Part shown: piece by piece, positions 1-8,929 of the stretch
Numbering within the stretch: position 1 is the first letter of the stretch
How the letters are laid out: each line of letters opens with the position of its first letter
Assembly: GCA_964250805.1 (NCBI GenBank)
Contig: CAXUHG010000007.1
Location: forward strand, 26,414 to 90,413
DNA length: 64,000 nucleotides
Source of the DNA: JBBQVS01 sp964250805
GTDB taxonomy: Bacteria > Chloroflexota > Ktedonobacteria > Ktedonobacterales > Ktedonobacteraceae
Direction: 5' to 3'
Notes under the pieces: model-generated
What the model saw: the letters and a program-made list of their open reading frames with translations, nothing else
Databases searched by the model: none
What the model was told of the DNA's origin: nothing
Made by a program: the position numbers and the translations under genes

Positions 1-31
1 AGCATTATCTCTACTCCCTATATATCGCTAT

Positions 32-817
32 TCACATACCACTATTCGCGACAGTGGTAACAAAAGAGGTCACATGAATGACTGTGTTATTTTTCACAAG
101 GACACGTACTCCTGGCTGTCCATTGGTAAGGTCGGTATCATTGACCATCAGAATCCAGTTCGTGGGTTCAGCAAGCGTGCTGCGCCATACCTTGGCAAAG
201 AGCATGGCACCAACGGCACGGAAACGAAGATTGTACGACTTGCCACCCTTTGCCACAAAGGGCTGTGTAGCAAGCACAGTGCTGGCTCCGTTGATGCGTT
301 TCAGCAACTCAACATTCGTACCATCTATAAGCAGCTTGTACCAGTTGTTCTTATCATTCCAGCGTAGCACCACACCAAGATTGACGGTACCATCGAAGTG
401 GCTGACCGAGCCTTGCATCAACACCTCGACATTGCTGGTCGCATCTCCAAGCAAGGCATCGAAGGTTCCTTGCCCATGAGCAATTTGCCCTGTCTTGTTG
501 CTGATAGAGAAAATGTTCTGTTCGTTCGCGTTGTTGGCGTCACCTGCCCATGTGCGCGTGTCGGTTGCCGTGCCCCATAATGGCTGGTCGGGGCGTTGAA
601 ACATATCTTGCGCAATTACATTAGCTGGAGTATTTGTTGCCATTGTAGGATTCGATTGAGGCATGTTTCCTTTGACTATAGGAATTATCGGCATAGCAGG
701 CATGGCGCGAGCTGGAATAGTAAGCGCACGCTGAATACTGTTCGTGAAGATGCCAGCGATGAGGCCCCCAATAATCATAAGCACCAGCAGCGAGATGCCA
801 AGGAGTCGTAGATTCAT
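32..817 (-). CDS. Membrane-anchored protein with concanavalin A/LamG-like domain
   Basis: 261 aa. An N-terminal hydrophobic helix (about residues 5-26) is followed by a Pro/Ala/Met-rich linker and then a beta-rich domain (about 70-258). That domain has motifs such as VVLRWNDKNNWYKLLID and KSYNLRFRAVG, typical of the concanavalin A-like lectin/glucanase superfamily (LamG or 3-keto-disaccharide hydrolase-like folds). No catalytic residues can be assigned, so a binding role outside the membrane is the safer reading. Its ATG overlaps the stop of the upstream gene by four bases (ATGA), which implies translational coupling. It is the last gene of a three-gene minus-strand operon with an anti-sigma-like protein and an EamA transporter. 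The fold is fairly sure; the ligand is unknown. Confidence 0.6.
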   Translation of the reverse strand: MNLRLLGISLLVLMIIGGLIAGIFTNSIQRALTIPARAMPAMPIIPIVKGNMPQSNPTMATNTPANVIAQDMFQRPDQPLWGTATDTRTWAGDANNANEQNIFSISNKTGQIAHGQGTFDALLGDATSNVEVLMQGSVSHFDGTVNLGVVLRWNDKNNWYKLLIDGTNVELLKRINGASTVLATQPFVAKGGKSYNLRFRAVGAMLFAKVWRSTLAEPTNWILMVNDTDLTNGQPGVRVLVKNNTVIHVTSFVTTVANSGM

Positions 818-2643
818 TGCTGTCCTCCTCGTATCCCTATCATGCCCACTCTTGGAGAATTTTCAATCATCTGAATGGATGAACGCCCCCGGCTGTATGG
901 TGCAATTGAGATAACTGCCAACGATTGCATTTGATTGTGTACCCATGTGATACCTTGCTGAACCTCGCCTGTAGCAGTATTAGTCTGGCCTACATAGGCG
1001 GAGTTCGCATTCATAATCATATCGTTGAGCAGCGTCAACGTGGTTGGTTGGTGTAACTGGGCATCGCTCATCTTGAGTAGTTGCTGTGAGTCCTTACGCA
1101 CCTGCATCAGCCAGAAACGAACGTTGTTCAAGGCAACAATCATAGCAGCGATATTGGTACGTAAGGCTTTATTAGATATGTTCGCCTGCAACAGACCGTT
1201 CAAGTGAAACGCCATATGAGTGAGGAATGCTGGCGGGTCTTGATTGACACCATTAACAGGTAGAATACCAATACGACCAAGGCGATCATTGATGCCAAGT
1301 GGAATCGTCGGTGGTACATCTTGCTGTACATATGAAAGTCCATCGAGGTAGGCGAGTGTGCGAATGGTCTGGCGACGAAGAAAGGTGACATCGGGCGTCT
1401 CTTCCCAATGTTCGCGCATACTGCCCGTCCATTCGAGAATCTTGCCAGTGTTTCGATAGAGCCAGTTATTCAGGCCGCCGGGGAGTTCCATCTGATCCAG
1501 CAACGGGTCAGACGCGAGTAGATGGCGCAGGTGATCGAGATAGCTAAACGTTTTGGTGCTACCTGTACCATCATTCGTGTTAGCAATTGGAGTGGATGAA
1601 ATCTCGCCGTAGTAACGCCATGTTCCCTCGTCGGGTGAAGGTGTGAGCGGTGCCATCGTCGCATCTTCCTCCGTCACCAGCAAACGGCTATTGGTGGCAA
1701 GTAGATTCGTATGTTGTGCATCTCCCGCATAGAAAAAATGAGCGTTGCCATTGTTCACAGGCAACACGCCTAATAGCGTCGCCTTCATATCGGGCTGACT
1801 CTTGTCGCTCAATAACCACGCGTAGTAGCTCTTGCCAGCTTTGGGGATGGGCAGATTGTTTATATCAATCTGTATCTCGTCGGCAATACCATGATTATTA
1901 TTCTCGCTGAGTTGTTCACTACTCAGAAAGTAGAGATGTCCAATGATAGTCGGTGCTGCACCCACATCGTTACTACTCATAGAGACATTGGGCACAAAAA
2001 CCAGGAAGGTGCCGAGTCCCGCCGCCAGAAGTGCGGTGATCGTCAAGCCAATCAGGATGGTAGAAAACCGTTTCTTACGTCCATGCTCATGTCCGCCCTG
2101 CATTGGTCGCGTAGGTTGCCGTAGCGGTGGCTCCGCTGTGCGTATCGGCTCGGTAGTGTGGAACGTAAATGGCGATGGTGGCAACGTATTAGTTGTAGGT
2201 GTATTCTGTGCAGGAAACAGCGTGTTGGTTGTATGAACATTCTGCACTGGCGGTATCAGTGGCATCGTCTTATTAGAGAGGGAAGCAACCCGTTCTGGAT
2301 TGAGCGGCATAGTTGTTGCTCTTGTACGTTGGCGCGTCATATGCCCCTTTGTCAATGCGTCGGCGAGGGCGTCCATCGAGGGATAGACTGGAAAGCCATT
2401 GCGGTGCGCCAGTTGCAGCAGACGTTCGCTTTGTGCCGCGACAAATGCAATAGGCTGATCCAATTGTCGTTTGACGTGCTTGAGTTCCGTAAAGTCTTCG
2501 GGGCGTTGTAGCACGCGCGTCTGCTCTGCGAGCATCAACACCACAGGTTTTTTTTGACCGATGATCGTGGTGAATAAAGCTGTTTTGTCGTCCATCTGTT
2601 CCACGTATAGGACGCAGAAGTCGCCTGTATCATTGTATTTCAT
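814..2643 (-). CDS. Membrane protein with anti-sigma (RskA-like) extracellular region
   Basis: 609 aa. The N-terminal roughly 100 residues form a cytoplasmic domain of unknown type (VVLMLAEQTRVLQRPEDF, then PVYPSMDALADAL). A Pro/Thr-rich linker and one transmembrane helix at about 193-216 (ILIGLTITALLAAGLGTFLV) follow. The region at about 232-350 (YYAWLLSDKSQPDMKATLLG, then LLVTEEDATMAPLTPSPDEG) resembles the outer domain of anti-sigma-K/RskA proteins. The remainder is helical and not recognised. No zinc anti-sigma motif is visible at the N-terminus, so a true sigma partner is doubtful. It lies 24 bases after the EamA gene and overlaps the lectin-fold gene by four bases. It probably senses or organises something at the cell surface; that role is inference. 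Confidence 0.5.
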   Translation of the reverse strand: MKYNDTGDFCVLYVEQMDDKTALFTTIIGQKKPVVLMLAEQTRVLQRPEDFTELKHVKRQLDQPIAFVAAQSERLLQLAHRNGFPVYPSMDALADALTKGHMTRQRTRATTMPLNPERVASLSNKTMPLIPPVQNVHTTNTLFPAQNTPTTNTLPPSPFTFHTTEPIRTAEPPLRQPTRPMQGGHEHGRKKRFSTILIGLTITALLAAGLGTFLVFVPNVSMSSNDVGAAPTIIGHLYFLSSEQLSENNNHGIADEIQIDINNLPIPKAGKSYYAWLLSDKSQPDMKATLLGVLPVNNGNAHFFYAGDAQHTNLLATNSRLLVTEEDATMAPLTPSPDEGTWRYYGEISSTPIANTNDGTGSTKTFSYLDHLRHLLASDPLLDQMELPGGLNNWLYRNTGKILEWTGSMREHWEETPDVTFLRRQTIRTLAYLDGLSYVQQDVPPTIPLGINDRLGRIGILPVNGVNQDPPAFLTHMAFHLNGLLQANISNKALRTNIAAMIVALNNVRFWLMQVRKDSQQLLKMSDAQLHQPTTLTLLNDMIMNANSAYVGQTNTATGEVQQGITWVHNQMQSLAVISIAPYSRGRSSIQMIENSPRVGMIGIRGGQQ

Positions 2644-2667
2644 CGTTCTCTCATTTCTGGAATTGTG

Positions 2668-3819
2668 CTATGCACGGGCAAGTCGCATGCGGCGCATTTT
2701 ACGCCGTTGCTCTAGCAGTGCATCCTCGCCTTGTCTACTCATAGGTGGAATAGTCGGCACTTCGTAGGAGGCAACCGCCAACTCCATCTCTGGATACTCC
2801 TCCCATACTTGTATCTCTGGTTGCGTAGGCAGTTCTTCGGTGATACGCGCATCTCTCCGTGCGGTCACAAAGTCACCGCCAAAAGTTTGTTGCAATACGT
2901 TCTCAGCCGTTACAAGGTCTTCTGTATGCGCCTGCTGAGCAACATTTATTGTGGTAGGTTGTGACATTGTTGGAGTTTGAAGTAATGCCATAGTTTCTTG
3001 CTCTGCAATGTGTGCTGTTGCGGCTCGCAGAGATAGGCCACGAGCGATACCGATACTACCAGTCAAAATGACAGAGACCCACGCAACAAGCCAACATACA
3101 GCCTGTACAAGCAGTAGCTGTGTCGCAAGGTCGCGCCAGAGAGCCGACGATGCCAGAAGTTGTGTACGCATCAGGAAGAGTTCTTGCCACGAGGTCGGCG
3201 GCAAACCACCAATTTTTGTAAGTAAGAAGCCACCACCAAACAAGAACAGCAATGGATACGTCACGCCACCAATACCTGCCATAAAGTTTCTGTTGAGCAA
3301 CAGGTGCCCTTGTCCCAATTGCCCATATCCATATTGCTCTTGAGTGTGCGTTCGCTTGATGCCAGTACATGTCTGAACAATTGCTCCGACGACGACAAAA
3401 CTGCCACCGATATAGCCATAGAGCGGGAGCAGTTCATGCAGATACAGATTAGCGATGAATGCACCCAGAACGGGTTCAAGCACATAGATAAATGAGACCG
3501 TAAGTGCGGAGATATGTTTTTGCATCAAGACAGTGATCATTGTGGGCACGAAGGTACACGCACCCGCGACATAGATAATGACATAGATATCTTTCGGCAG
3601 CGATGGATGGAACGCTTTCCAGTCACCAAAGAGGAGCGAGACCAGACACGCCCAGCCCGCCATAGTTAATAGCTCGATGGCGAAAAGAGGCCAGGGTGCC
3701 ACCTGCTGCTTTTGTTCGGTATCAGATAAGAAGATGTAGCAGGTGAAAAAGAGACCTCCGAGAAAAGCGATCAACGAGCCACGCGCACCACCCATCGGCG
3801 AGTTCATAATGAGCAGAGC
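2668..3819 (-). CDS. EamA/DMT-family transporter with extra C-terminal region (5' end lost in gap)
   Basis: 379 residues are readable from an internal Met (base 3807). The frame stays open into the N gap, so the true start is missing. Residues 8-140 contain the second EamA repeat: GSLIAFLGGLFFTCYIFLSD near its start and SALTVSFIYVLEPVLGAFIA near its end, a typical drug/metabolite transporter pattern. A further two or three helices and a hydrophilic tail of about 90 residues follow, which is longer than usual for the family. The first EamA repeat would need roughly 400 bases, more than the 100 N shown, so the gap length is nominal. A short frame beyond the gap (from 3964) could be its beginning but is in a different phase. 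It is the first gene of the operon with the two genes below. Confidence 0.6.
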   Translation of the reverse strand, partial: ALLIMNSPMGGARGSLIAFLGGLFFTCYIFLSDTEQKQQVAPWPLFAIELLTMAGWACLVSLLFGDWKAFHPSLPKDIYVIIYVAGACTFVPTMITVLMQKHISALTVSFIYVLEPVLGAFIANLYLHELLPLYGYIGGSFVVVGAIVQTCTGIKRTHTQEQYGYGQLGQGHLLLNRNFMAGIGGVTYPLLFLFGGGFLLTKIGGLPPTSWQELFLMRTQLLASSALWRDLATQLLLVQAVCWLVAWVSVILTGSIGIARGLSLRAATAHIAEQETMALLQTPTMSQPTTINVAQQAHTEDLVTAENVLQQTFGGDFVTARRDARITEELPTQPEIQVWEEYPEMELAVASYEVPTIPPMSRQGEDALLEQRRKMRRMRLARA

Positions 3820-3919
3820 NNNNNNNNNNNNNNNNNNNNNNNNNNNNNNNNNNNNNNNNNNNNNNNNNNNNNNNNNNNNNNNNNNNNNNNNNNNNNNNNN
3901 NNNNNNNNNNNNNNNNNNN
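3820..3919. other. Assembly gap (100 N)
   Basis: Exactly 100 N, the conventional size for a gap of unknown length. It removes the 5' half of the EamA transporter gene and its promoter. Confidence 0.95.
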
Positions 3920-4043
3920 AGCTAGTTTTGTCTCGTACACAAAGTATAGCCAATCAAGAGTCATCTACGACGGTATCTTACCCCACGTTCCTGATAGGGC
4001 GTCTTATGAAGTTGTTTGATGCATTACATATTTCTGTAATATA

Positions 4044-4093
4044 GCAAAAAGAGAGGGTTGTAGCGATGCGTCGCCACAACCCTCTCTTTTTGC
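4044..4093. terminator. Bidirectional hairpin terminator after the MFS gene
   Basis: Perfect 18-bp inverted repeat (4044-4061 and 4076-4093) with a 14-base loop. The stem begins with five A and ends with five T, so either strand gives a U-tract after a strong stem. It sits 8 bases beyond the stop of the minus-strand MFS gene. Confidence 0.85.
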
Positions 4094-4100
4094 TGTACGT

Positions 4101-5561
4101 TTATTGACTACTTACTGCTGTGTTAGTAGCAGGTTCGTGTTGCTGTGACTTCTCATCCATCTGCTCGCCCTCTTTTTCGATGGTTTCGAGCGATTTCTGT
4201 TTTGGTTCAGGTAATAAGAAGGTGAGCAAGAAGCCAAGTACGCAGATACCTGCCGCAACCCCCATAGCACCAGGGAGTTTGAAGGCGGAACTGGCGAGCA
4301 TAAGGGGGAAGATGAAGGCTCCGATGAACGCGCCAAATTTGCCAATACCAGCCGCGATACCATGAGCAGTTGTGCGCACTGTGACTGGAAAGATTTCAGC
4401 AGGATACAAGAATGTTGTGATGTTGGGACCGAACTCAGTGAAGAGGTAAGCCAAACCGTAGAGTAGGAGGAACGTGACCGTGATTTTCGTGAGCGCAGGA
4501 AAGATGAAAAGCGAGCCGTAAGAGATTGCCATCATCGCAAAACCAAGCAATTGAATTGGCTTACGCCCGATGCGGTCGATGGTAAATGCAGCGAGAACGT
4601 AGCCAGGTAGTGCGGCAACGACAAAAATGAGCAGCGTGTAGAGCATAGTCACAGGTAGCGTGACTTTGGGGCTGAACAGTTTAATCACAATTGGTGTCGA
4701 AACTGTCGTACCATAATAGGCGATATCGAGCAAGAACCAAGTGCCTGTTGCGCCAAGAAGCCAGAGGAGCCAGTGACGCGTGGTAAACAATTCTTGCCAC
4801 CTTATTTTGTTTTTCGCCTCTTGCTGCTGCTGCGGTTTAAGGCTCTCGCTCTTATCGCCAGCTTTTGCGGCATCGGTTTGTTTGCCGCTCGCCATATCTA
4901 CCGCACGTTGTACGCCTGCATCATCGCCCTGTGCCAACGCGAAACGTGGCGATTCTGAGATTTGGCGGCGTAACCAGAAGGTGGCAAGAGCAGGAATAGC
5001 ACCTGCGCCAAGAATGATACGCCATACAAGGTCTGTTGGTACATGACTAACCAGCAAAATATACGTCAAGAGCGGACCAATAATGAGACCGAGTGCCTGT
5101 GTAGAGAAAACAAAGGTGATGAGCTTACCACGATCCTTACGGTTCGCATACTCGCTAATCAAGGTTGAGCTTACAGGATAGTCGCCACCAATGCCAACGC
5201 CCAGAATAAAGCGAAAGACGAGCAGCCAGATAATGTTTGGCGCAAAGGCTGACGCAAGGGCACCAACTGCAAGCACAATCAATTCATAGCCGTAAATGAA
5301 TTTTCGTCCCATCGTGTCGGCAATACGTCCAAAGATGATCGCGCCGAACACTGAGGCAATCAGAGCCAAGCTACTCAGAAGTGAGACTTGTAGTGGGTTG
5401 ATCTTCCACACTTGAGTAAGAATGGTGGATACCACACCGATAATGAAGAGATCATAGGCGTCCGTGAAAAAACCCATACCAGCGGTAATCACTGTTTTGA
5501 AGTGAAAGCCTGACATGGGGCTTTCGTCTAATCGTTTCAGGGCATCTTGAGATGAGGACAT
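4101..5561 (-). CDS. MFS transporter, phosphate:H+ symporter (PHS) type
   Basis: 486 aa, twelve predicted helices. The first helix has the motif GMGFFTDAYDLFIIG, loop 2-3 has GRIADTMGRKF, and helix 4 has GVGIGGDYPVSSTLISEY. All are hallmarks of the fungal/plant Pho84-like PHS family within the major facilitator superfamily. A central cytoplasmic loop carries the usual hydrophilic insert. It would import phosphate, or a related anion or organic acid, with protons; the substrate is inferred from family only. The start at 5561 is chosen because GGAGGG lies 8 bases upstream. An ATG twelve codons earlier has no ribosome site. It stands alone between its own promoter and a strong terminator. Confidence 0.8.
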   Translation of the reverse strand: MSSSQDALKRLDESPMSGFHFKTVITAGMGFFTDAYDLFIIGVVSTILTQVWKINPLQVSLLSSLALIASVFGAIIFGRIADTMGRKFIYGYELIVLAVGALASAFAPNIIWLLVFRFILGVGIGGDYPVSSTLISEYANRKDRGKLITFVFSTQALGLIIGPLLTYILLVSHVPTDLVWRIILGAGAIPALATFWLRRQISESPRFALAQGDDAGVQRAVDMASGKQTDAAKAGDKSESLKPQQQQEAKNKIRWQELFTTRHWLLWLLGATGTWFLLDIAYYGTTVSTPIVIKLFSPKVTLPVTMLYTLLIFVVAALPGYVLAAFTIDRIGRKPIQLLGFAMMAISYGSLFIFPALTKITVTFLLLYGLAYLFTEFGPNITTFLYPAEIFPVTVRTTAHGIAAGIGKFGAFIGAFIFPLMLASSAFKLPGAMGVAAGICVLGFLLTFLLPEPKQKSLETIEKEGEQMDEKSQQHEPATNTAVSSQ

Positions 5562-5608
5562 ACTGTTTTCCCTCCGTCCATAGATAAAGCTATACAATTT
5601 CGTCCACC

Positions 5609-5638
5609 TATATATTGTACGGAGGAGCTATTGTACAA
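5609..5638 (-). promoter_or_regulatory. SigA-type promoter of the MFS gene
   Basis: On the minus strand TTGTAC (5633-5638), an 18-base spacer and TATATA (5609-5614), about 40 bases before the start codon. ATTGTAC occurs twice on the plus strand 16 bases apart (5614-5620, 5630-5636), possibly a regulator site. Confidence 0.5.
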
Positions 5639-5710
5639 GAAAACAGTTTTGTGTTAAACGAGTGTAATATTTAGTTTAAATTTTGAGCAATGCACAAATA
5701 CATTCCATAA

Positions 5711-5782
5711 AAACAGAGTTAATTGCTACGTGTTCTTTCCTCTGCTAGCAGAGGAAAGAACACGTAGCAATTAACTCTGTTT
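5711..5782. repeat. Perfect 72-bp palindrome over the 3' end of the AAA/TPR gene
   Basis: The two 36-base arms (5711-5746, 5747-5782) are exactly complementary with no loop, centred on GCTAGC. The right arm contains the last three codons and the stop of the gene ending at 5771. It probably acts as a transcription end or mRNA 3'-end hairpin, but no long T-tract follows. Confidence 0.85.
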
Positions 5783-8761
5783 GTCTATCATCTCTCGTGC
5801 CTGTTGTTCAATGTAGGTGAGGTTGTGGCGGTGCGCTCGCTCGACGACATCCTCGAACATCTTTTGAGCGTTAGAGGCGTCGTTAAGCAGGAGTAGGGCA
5901 TGAGCTAGAACGAGACGACCACGCGTGTGCGTTTCGGACTCTAAGCCATCAAGTAGAAGGGCACGGCGAGCGTTCCGATAGCCCTGCTTTAGAAGGCGCA
6001 TTCTAGTTCGTTTTGATGATGAAGGTAGTTCCTGTGCCTGCAGCAGACGAATGTTCGCAAGGGCGAGCAAAGAGTTGGCAATGCACACGTTATTATGCAT
6101 CGCTCGTCCAACTCTGAACGCCCTAAGAAGGCATGCTTTTGCCTCTGCTGCATTATCTTGCGCTTGCAAGATAACCGCTAGCTCCGAACTCCAATTACTG
6201 ATATATTTGCGGTCCTTGAACTGCTCTGCGAGTGCGAGGGCATAGGTGTAGCGATTCCTGGCAACTTCCAGGTCGCCTTGACAGACGGCTAGTTCACCGT
6301 AGTTGCTATACACGACGGAACTGATTGGACCATCACCGATACTTTCCGCGATAGAGAGCGAGCGATCAAGAGCTTTTTGGGCCTCGACATACTCAGCTTT
6401 TTTCAGCAAGATATAGCCAATGTTACAGGAGGCGTTGGCAATCTCACGCCTCTGGTCGCGTTGCTCAAATACTGTCAGAGCGGTTGTAAGGTCTGCAAGG
6501 GCATTGTTTAATTGTCCCAGACTATTATGAATGGAGCCAAGCAACATGTACATGCGCCCAAGATCGTTCGAATCGCCATTTAGAGTACGCTGTATGCGCG
6601 TGAGCGGTGCCAGCATGTTGGGATCATAGAGGAGAACGCTACCCTGCCGTTCTCTTTCATCCTGGAAGAGTTGTAGAGCCTCCTTGATCACGCTCAACGC
6701 TTGGGAATAGTTGCCTTCCTGTGCGAAGAGGCCACCCTGTAGTGAACGGAGCCGCGCTCTAGCAAAACCAGTTTGCACATTGGCTCTTTGTAGTACCTGC
6801 TCGCCGCGTTCGTAGTATTCGCGGGCATGTTCTCTGTCGCCGAGGTACAGCCATGTACGTCCCATCTCGCACCATAAAAGAGCTTGTACCTGTGCCTCAT
6901 CTGAAGACGGTTTACGCCCGTTCAATTCTTGTATACGCAATGCAAGGACACGCTCTAAGTAGCTTCGTGCCTCCTGAAAGCGTCCCTGCACCAGGATACT
7001 TTCGGCGAGCCGTTCATTCAATGGTGCAATATGGCCTGGTGCCAGCATAGGACCGATGACGGCGGGGTCTTTGCTCATGGTATCCGATTGCATGGCTTCG
7101 AGGGCACTCTTATAGTAGCGTTCGGCTTCCGAATAGGCCAGGAGCGCGTAGGCACGATTCCCCGCGATCTCGGCGTAGTGTGCGATAGAGGCCACATCAG
7201 CTCCACCTAGCAGTAAATGATCGGCAATGGTTGCGGCAACCTCTATTTCGCGTCCATGATACATACGCAACAAGATATCGGCGACACGGCGGTGTGTATG
7301 CGTGCGACGCACGGCTGAAATACTTTCATAGAGATGTGTCACCATGAGAGGATGCCAGAACGAATAGGCGACGTGACTGCCCGTACCCTCCTCGGTCAGG
7401 ATGCCTGATTGAAGAGCCTCCTCAAGCTGATCGAAAAGGGCATCCTCGTCCGCGCTCTCGCCAATACGCTTGACCTCCAGGCTATGTATGAGAGGAAATT
7501 CAAAGGAACCACCGAGGACAGAGGCATTACGGAGCATGGCGCGACACTCGCCACTCAAACTATTGATGCGCGAGTCAAGGGCAGCAGTAATCGTATCGGG
7601 CAGGCGCGGTGGCGTGGTACGAGCTAGTTCCTCAGCAAAGAAGGGGTTGCCAGCCGCTTGCACCTGAATATGTTCCACCTGTTGCGGAGGAAGGTGTTCG
7701 ACTAACTGCGCGATCTCGTCGCTCGTCAAGGGGTCAATATACAATGTAGTAACGGTGTGTTCACGCTGCATGTGGTCAATGAGCTTGGTCAGTGGCTTAG
7801 GTGCCTCATTCTCGCGGCAAGTTGCCACTAGCACAATTGGCGCGTCGTAAATATGGCGTGCGAGATAGGCAAGCAGTTCACCGCTACTACCGTCAGCCCA
7901 TTGAATGTCATCTAGGACAATCAGCAGGGGCTTCTTTTTGCTGGCGGTAAGGAGAAGCGTGTAGGCAGCCTCACGCAAACGCAACTGTTCCTGCTCTGGC
8001 TCGATGACGCCAAGAGCGGTGCGCGATTGTTGCGTCACCCATAGTTCTGGCAGAATGGATTGCAACGAACGATTCATCACCTCTTCCTCCGGCGAGGATG
8101 GAATGATGGGATAAGGCGGCTCAATCTCCAACATTTGCGTTTGGCCTCTGGATACGCGTGACGCACGCGGTTCACTTACCAGAGCGTTGCTGCTCTCTCC
8201 AGTAGACTCCACCTGTAAAGCCTTGCGCAGAATATCGGACCAAGCTCTATACGGAATGCCACTCTCTTGCTGATACGAACGATTCCACAACACAGCCCAG
8301 TTACGCTGCTGCGCCTCGCGCCCAAGCTCTTCGGCGAGACGCGTCTTGCCGATACCAACCTCACCAAAGAGAACAACGCACTGCGAACTACGTTGCGTAT
8401 CGAGCGGAAGATCGGTGCGTTTCTGGGGCATATGCACATTATCATGGCGGTTACGCTCAACCTGAAGCAACAAAGAGCGCAACATGCTATACTCTTTCGC
8501 GCGTCCAATCAGTGGATTGCGATGAATACGGCCTGTAGGAAGCATGTCGGAGTAAGACTGAATGACGGGAAGGGTCTCAGTTTCCACAAAAGGCAATGCA
8601 TCTGGTGGCAATGTCTTTCCTATGTAAGTGCGTTTCACGCGTCCGTTAATCGTCTGATATGCGTACCAATAGGGACCGTGCCCAATACCCTCGCGGCACT
8701 TGCGACAACGCGCCTTGCCACAAAAACTGATCTGTTGATGGTAGGTAGTTTTGCCGTCCAT
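5771..8761 (-). CDS. AAA ATPase/TPR regulator with DUF6788-like N-terminus
   Basis: 996 aa. Residues 14-55 match the DUF6788 pattern: CGKARCRKC (probable metal site) then HGPYWYAYQTINGRVKRTYIG. An AAA/STAND ATPase module follows, with Walker A GEVGIGKT at about 132 and Walker B LLIVLDDIQWAD. The C-terminal half is a string of TPR-like helices (AREYYERGEQVL, ALADLTTALTVFEQR, EAQKALDRSLSIAES). The layout is like MalT/LuxR-family or predicted-ATPase regulators, but no C-terminal HTH is visible. The start at 8761 has AAGGGAGA 8 bases upstream; 24 codons further upstream are open but lack a ribosome site. The signal sensed is unknown. Confidence 0.7.
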   Translation of the reverse strand: MDGKTTYHQQISFCGKARCRKCREGIGHGPYWYAYQTINGRVKRTYIGKTLPPDALPFVETETLPVIQSYSDMLPTGRIHRNPLIGRAKEYSMLRSLLLQVERNRHDNVHMPQKRTDLPLDTQRSSQCVVLFGEVGIGKTRLAEELGREAQQRNWAVLWNRSYQQESGIPYRAWSDILRKALQVESTGESSNALVSEPRASRVSRGQTQMLEIEPPYPIIPSSPEEEVMNRSLQSILPELWVTQQSRTALGVIEPEQEQLRLREAAYTLLLTASKKKPLLIVLDDIQWADGSSGELLAYLARHIYDAPIVLVATCRENEAPKPLTKLIDHMQREHTVTTLYIDPLTSDEIAQLVEHLPPQQVEHIQVQAAGNPFFAEELARTTPPRLPDTITAALDSRINSLSGECRAMLRNASVLGGSFEFPLIHSLEVKRIGESADEDALFDQLEEALQSGILTEEGTGSHVAYSFWHPLMVTHLYESISAVRRTHTHRRVADILLRMYHGREIEVAATIADHLLLGGADVASIAHYAEIAGNRAYALLAYSEAERYYKSALEAMQSDTMSKDPAVIGPMLAPGHIAPLNERLAESILVQGRFQEARSYLERVLALRIQELNGRKPSSDEAQVQALLWCEMGRTWLYLGDREHAREYYERGEQVLQRANVQTGFARARLRSLQGGLFAQEGNYSQALSVIKEALQLFQDERERQGSVLLYDPNMLAPLTRIQRTLNGDSNDLGRMYMLLGSIHNSLGQLNNALADLTTALTVFEQRDQRREIANASCNIGYILLKKAEYVEAQKALDRSLSIAESIGDGPISSVVYSNYGELAVCQGDLEVARNRYTYALALAEQFKDRKYISNWSSELAVILQAQDNAAEAKACLLRAFRVGRAMHNNVCIANSLLALANIRLLQAQELPSSSKRTRMRLLKQGYRNARRALLLDGLESETHTRGRLVLAHALLLLNDASNAQKMFEDVVERAHRHNLTYIEQQAREMIDKQS

Positions 8762-8929
8762 ATTCAAGCTCTCCCTTGTGCATGTGTCGCTCGCTCTCTG
8801 CCACAAGATAATACCATAGTATTTGAAAATCATCTACTTTGTATGGAAATGCAAAGCTTTTTTGGTTTACTCGTCCTACTATGATAACCCGCGACACAGC
8901 AAAAGTAGTTCTTCTAAGCAATGAAGGCA

